A stretch of DNA of 64,000 bases, taken from Lates calcarifer (Eukaryota; Chordata; Actinopteri; Centropomidae). Each line of letters opens with the position of its first letter. Position 1 is the stretch's first letter. A program made the translations under genes and the position numbers. Shown here piece by piece: positions 62,001 to 64,000 of this stretch. Under the pieces are notes generated by a model that worked only from the letters and a program-made list of their open reading frames with translations, searched no databases and was not told where the DNA came from. The stretch lies in contig NC_066838.1 of the NCBI RefSeq assembly GCF_001640805.2, positions 22,317,928 to 22,381,927 on the forward strand, given 5' to 3'.

Positions 62001-63616
62001 ATAAAAAGGTTGAAGAAGAGTGATTTGTACCAGTGATTTACTGAGTGAAGGAGAAAACAAATTAGTAATGTGCACTTTTGGAACACAAACATACAGTATG
62101 CCATCTCATTCACAGTGTAAGAAAAATCACTGTGCACAAGCCAGGATTTACAGCATATTCTGTAATTAGATAGATAGATAGATAGATAGATGGATGAAAA
62201 CTTTATTGATCCCTTGGGGAGGTTCCCTTCAGAAAATTCAGGTTCCAGATTACAACACTGTAAAGAGAAAAGAAAAAAGAGAAAAACACACACATCTTAC
62301 AGAGAAGGTAAATAAAATAAATAAATAAATACAAAAAGAAAAATAACCAAAGAGCTGTAGGATCGCAATGCAGAAGCTTCATTGTGCAAAAAAACCCAGA
62401 TGATATATGTTGAAAAAACAGCAGTGCAAATAGTGTCTGTTTCCTGCTCTTCTGTTCATGGAAAATATGGATTTAGATTTAGATTTTTTTTTTTTAACCT
62501 AATGTTGATTGGTATCCCTGTTCTTTGTCTTTGCAGGTGTGGGCAGGCCTGCGCTTCACAGTGCCACGATTGAAGGACACGCAAAAAACAGTTCAGTTTG
62601 AGCTGCAGATTCGCAGGTAAAGCTTGATGTGAACAGTTAATAGAATTCCACAGCGCTGACCTCCACAGCTCTTGAATGATGTTAGCTAATCAGAATCTGT
62701 TTCTTCCTCTCTGTGTTTCCACAGTAAAAATGAGAATAATTCCCACAGTGAGGTTGTTCCCTACAAGCTGGAGGTGGTTGTTCAGGCTGATGTCATTCTA
62801 CAAGGGTGAGCTCAAGAGTTAAGATTTCCTCATTTGAACTTAAGGAACTTCATCAGGTCTCTAGTGCTTCCCTGACAAGGGTCAGGGAGAGGGAGAGTTA
62901 GGATTTCCTTATTTGAACTTTGAGAACTTCATTAAGTTTCCAGTGCCTCCCTATACATGTTCTCACACTTCCACTTCTCTTTTTAAGTGTGTCTCGACCA
63001 GATAAAGTCTTCTTCCCGCCGGCCAACTGGAAGGTGACCAAGAACTATGGGGTGGAGCAGGACGTTGGGCCTGCAGTGGAACATATCTATGAGGTAATCA
63101 GCCATAGCTGTGCAGACTCATTGGGGCTGAGCAGATTGAGTTGGAAAGCACATCCTACTGTTCATAAAGCAAGTCAACTTCCCAGAGCAGCAATGAAGGA
63201 AAACCAAAGAAAATGTACTCCAGATTACGCAGTGTGATTTATTCTCAGGCCGTGCAGATCCACTTTCACTTGGGTGACATTAAACAGTGCTCTACTTCAG
63301 GGAACTTATTTGTAGATTAAAGAAATATGTCAAAGCTTCAGCATGGGAAATAACTCAGCTGCAAACTTGCAGCTACAACCAAAATTTGAAACGATCAAGC
63401 TGCTCTTGAAGTTTTCTAATGCTTCACATACTTAACTTTCCTATTTTCATCTTCCAGTTGGTGAACAATGGGCCCAGTCGGATCAGCCACACCGTGCTTG
63501 AACTGCGCTGCCCCCTCAGTGTCCAGAGTCAAACTCTTCTTTACCCCCTGGAGTTCTCCACTGAAGGCCACATCAACTGCACTGCCGATAAAAACATGAA
63601 CCGCCTAGGCCTTAAA
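37857..63616 (+). CDS. itga5: itga5, integrin alpha-5 (fibronectin receptor alpha chain), exons 1-25, 3' end beyond window
   Basis: Type I membrane protein that pairs with integrin beta-1 to bind RGD in fibronectin. Coding exons: 37857-38065, 46829-46959, 50839-50939, 51500-51623, 51789-51850, 51934-51979, 52081-52206, 52306-52350, 52603-52646, 52875-52931, 53536-53588, 53768-53976, 54395-54586, 54675-54720, 54813-54926, 56274-56329, 56757-56914, 57152-57289, 59786-59853, 61192-61342, 61474-61566, 62537-62616, 62725-62805, 62988-63093, 63458-63616. All have AG/GT borders and every phase closes, giving 883 residues with no stop. Signal peptide is about 1-38 (cut CEA|FNLD). Beta-propeller, thigh, genu, calf-1 and part of calf-2 follow. 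Cation motifs are at D328-D336, D395-D403 and D459-D467. Human is 1049 residues, so about 165 C-terminal residues are off the edge. Similarity to human ITGA5 (from memory) is high throughout, higher than to alpha-V or alpha-8. Confidence 0.97.
38066..46828 (+). other. itga5 intron 1 (8.8 kb)
   Basis: No exon, RNA gene or clear transposon is recognised. Two stretches look unusually ordered and could be conserved enhancers: 43120-43290 and 44030-44180 (TTTAATTAATGCTTAATTG). 39130-39330 is GC-rich. G/T-rich runs occur near 42926-42955 and 43740-43760. First introns of integrin genes often hold regulatory DNA, but nothing here proves function. Confidence 0.7.
46829..54720 (+). CDS. itga5: itga5 exons 2-14: seven-bladed beta-propeller
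   Basis: Residues about 70-481 form FG-GAP repeats ([70 protein letters not shown]). Cysteine pairs typical of the alpha-5 head are present (YCPW...DCHT, CAPLYSW...GTCYL, PCRT...GYCQGG). The residues matching the human RGD-contact pair Gln221/Asp227 (mature numbering) are Q256 and D262 here, in [10 protein letters not shown]. Cation-binding loops are E274-D282 (EFSGDQVED), D328 (DINSDGMTD), D395 (DLNQDGFND) and D459 (DLDMNGYPD). N-glycosylation sequons include NVT, NDT, NFT, NGT and NYT. Confidence 0.93.
46960..50838 (+). other. itga5 intron 2 (3.9 kb)
   Basis: It contains AG-rich stretches near 48640-48750 and otherwise unremarkable sequence. ORFs up to 124 codons on the minus strand overlap low-complexity sequence. 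No nested gene is supported. Confidence 0.7.
50940..51499 (+). other. itga5 intron 3
   Basis: 560 bases ending in a long pyrimidine-rich stretch (51412-51497), which explains the open frames on both strands there. No other feature is seen. Confidence 0.75.
52932..53535 (+). other. itga5 intron 10
   Basis: 604 bases of AT-leaning intron between the exon ending INYTGEQ and the exon starting MGAYFGYAV. Nothing else is recognised. Confidence 0.75.
53977..54394 (+). other. itga5 intron 12
   Basis: 418 bases, AT-rich. It splits the second DxDxDG motif between GFN and D. No other feature is seen. Confidence 0.75.
54813..57289 (+). CDS. itga5: itga5 exons 15-18: thigh domain
   Basis: Residues about 482-637. 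Exon 15 reads [20 protein letters not shown] and continues to a split Cys codon. Exon 16 reads [19 protein letters not shown]. Exon 17 contains [20 protein letters not shown] and [10 protein letters not shown]. Exon 18 contains [20 protein letters not shown] and HGLRP. These follow the human thigh domain closely, including the QKG(G/A)V(R/K)RALFL block and DSHGLRP. Sequons NTS, NLS and NHT are present. Confidence 0.92.
54927..56273 (+). other. itga5 intron 15
   Basis: 1.35 kb with a GT microsatellite (55947-55968), a GGGAGGG-rich stretch (55455-55505) and a pyrimidine-rich stretch (55668-55770). No gene is nested here. Confidence 0.7.
56330..56756 (+). other. itga5 intron 16
   Basis: 427 bases with a short GT run just before the acceptor TTCCAG at 56751-56756. 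Nothing else is recognised. Confidence 0.75.
57290..59785 (+). other. itga5 intron 18 (2.5 kb)
   Basis: It contains a G tract at about 59525-59536 followed by GT repeats. 58890-59040 is a GC-balanced stretch that might be conserved. ORFs up to 129 codons here have no family resemblance. Confidence 0.7.
59786..61566 (+). CDS. itga5: itga5 exons 19-21: genu and calf-1
   Basis: Residues 638-741. The genu knee is read from [19 protein letters not shown], with the Cys644-Cys650 loop that binds calcium in integrin alpha chains. Calf-1 follows with [40 protein letters not shown], then [20 protein letters not shown]. This wording is nearly the human calf-1 order ([18 protein letters not shown]). One sequon (NQT) is seen. 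Confidence 0.92.
59854..61191 (+). other. itga5 intron 19 (1.3 kb)
   Basis: It contains a G run at 60950-60960. 60090-60165 weakly resembles a tRNA A box without a valid B box. No gene is supported. Confidence 0.7.
61567..62536 (+). other. itga5 intron 21 (0.97 kb), containing a retroposon 3' tail
   Basis: It holds the GATA repeat and LINE-like tail at 62167-62250 and A-rich sequence to about 62340. The remainder shows nothing recognisable. Confidence 0.75.
62167..62250 (-). mobile_element. 3' tail of a LINE-like retroposon with (GATA)n/(TATC)n end
   Basis: Six to seven GATA units at 62167-62190 are followed by TGGATGAAAACTTTATTGAT, then CCCTTGGGGAGGTTCCC. The reverse complement, GGGATCAATAAAG followed by a (TATC)n tail, is the 3' end of a common fish non-LTR retrotransposon type (recognised from memory), so the insertion is in minus orientation. 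No reverse transcriptase remains. Confidence 0.65.
62537..63616 (+). CDS. itga5: itga5 exons 22-25: end of calf-1 and start of calf-2
   Basis: Residues 742-883. Exon 22 contains [20 protein letters not shown]. Exon 23 contains [20 protein letters not shown]. Exon 24 contains [20 protein letters not shown] and [11 protein letters not shown]. Exon 25 contains [20 protein letters not shown] and [16 protein letters not shown] before the donor GTGAGT at 63617. The human furin site follows shortly after the matching point, so the heavy/light-chain cleavage site is expected in the next exon, outside the window. Confidence 0.92.
62816..62955 (+). repeat. Local tandem duplication in itga5 intron 23
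   Basis: Unit 1 (62816-62877) begins GAGTTAAGATTTCCTCATTT and unit 2 (62895-62955) begins GAGTTAGGATTTCCTTATTT. Both continue GAACTTnnnGAACTTCATnAnGTnTC, then AGTGCnTCCCT. They are about 62 bases each with starts 79 bases apart. Confidence 0.85.
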
Positions 63617-64000
63617 GTGAGTGACATGCAGATGCGCACCTCTCAGGGTCAAATGGGGGAAAATCAGACAGTGAAGGTCTCCCACCAATTCCCAGTTAGA
63701 TGTATGATTAACGGTTGGATCCTCCCGCTGTTGGGCCCACACCCACCTCCTCCTCCCAGCTTCACAGCCCCACCCAGGACACTTACCCCACCACTGCTTT
63801 GAAGTACCAGCTCTTCCCTATGCTCAGCACAGCTTGACGAACCACCTCACCCAGCAGCGTACTCACTCATCTTCGACATCCAACGATGCGCCCCTTGTAC
63901 CAAGTTGTAGCTTTGGGATTTTGTGCGGGCAAAACATCCAGTGCAGTTGTTTGTGTTTACATTTGAAGCTTGACAGATGTTGAGCAGGACTGTGAGTGTT
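63617..64000 (+). other. itga5 intron 25 (5' part)
   Basis: Intron sequence after donor GTGAGT at 63617. The exon 25 frame stays open to 63802, but the read-through residues (proline-rich PPPPSF) do not resemble integrins, so this is taken as intron. The window ends before the next exon. Confidence 0.75.

Noticed and set aside
63617..63802. Read-through of itga5 exon 25 to a stop at 63802
   Set aside because: A good GTGAGT donor is at 63617, the phase is right, and the following residues do not match any integrin.
1..64000. CRISPR arrays, operons, phage or bacterial mobile systems
   Set aside because: The window is a spliced vertebrate genome. The direct repeats seen are microsatellites or transposon copies, and no spacer-repeat pattern is present.

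Overview
The window is nuclear genomic DNA from a ray-finned fish, most likely a percomorph teleost. The evidence is spliced vertebrate genes with GT/AG introns, dinucleotide microsatellites, and several dispersed repeat families that I recognise from memory as typical of perch-like fishes. No bacterial, viral or organellar genes are visible. All three genes lie on the + strand.

Layout: (1) 1-~2.5 kb holds the last three coding exons of tfcp2 (LSF/CP2 transcription factor) and its 3' UTR. (2) ~2.77-11.3 kb holds the complete csrnp2 gene (cysteine/serine-rich nuclear protein). It has a compact promoter with a ZNF143/SBS-like motif, a CRE-like site and a TATA-like box, a probable non-coding first exon, four coding exons and a ~2.2 kb 3' UTR. 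Its last coding exon carries an apparent one-base frameshift: the conserved cysteine-rich half runs into a TGA at 8258, and the conserved C-terminal half continues in the next frame. (3) ~11.3-37.6 kb is a gene-free interval of about 26 kb with a CTCF-like motif near its left edge. It is rich in non-autonomous inverted-repeat elements (three with clear paired arms: 20393-20885, 25541-25935, 36721-37130), a dispersed family with five pieces in the window, diverged ~140 bp tandem monomers, and a LINE 3' tail. (4) 37857-63616 holds the first 25 coding exons of itga5 (integrin alpha-5). They encode 883 residues, and all splice phases close exactly. The remaining exons (rest of calf-2, probable furin site, transmembrane helix and GFFKR tail) lie beyond the right edge.

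The tfcp2-csrnp2 order and shared orientation agree with what I recall of human 12q13, and itga5 also maps to 12q13 in human, so this looks like ancestral microsynteny. The three genes do not form an operon or pathway; each has its own signals. No previously undescribed molecular system is evident. The observations most worth checking are the csrnp2 frameshift, the csrnp2 promoter architecture, the CTCF-like site at the gene-desert edge, and the hairpin-forming transposable elements.
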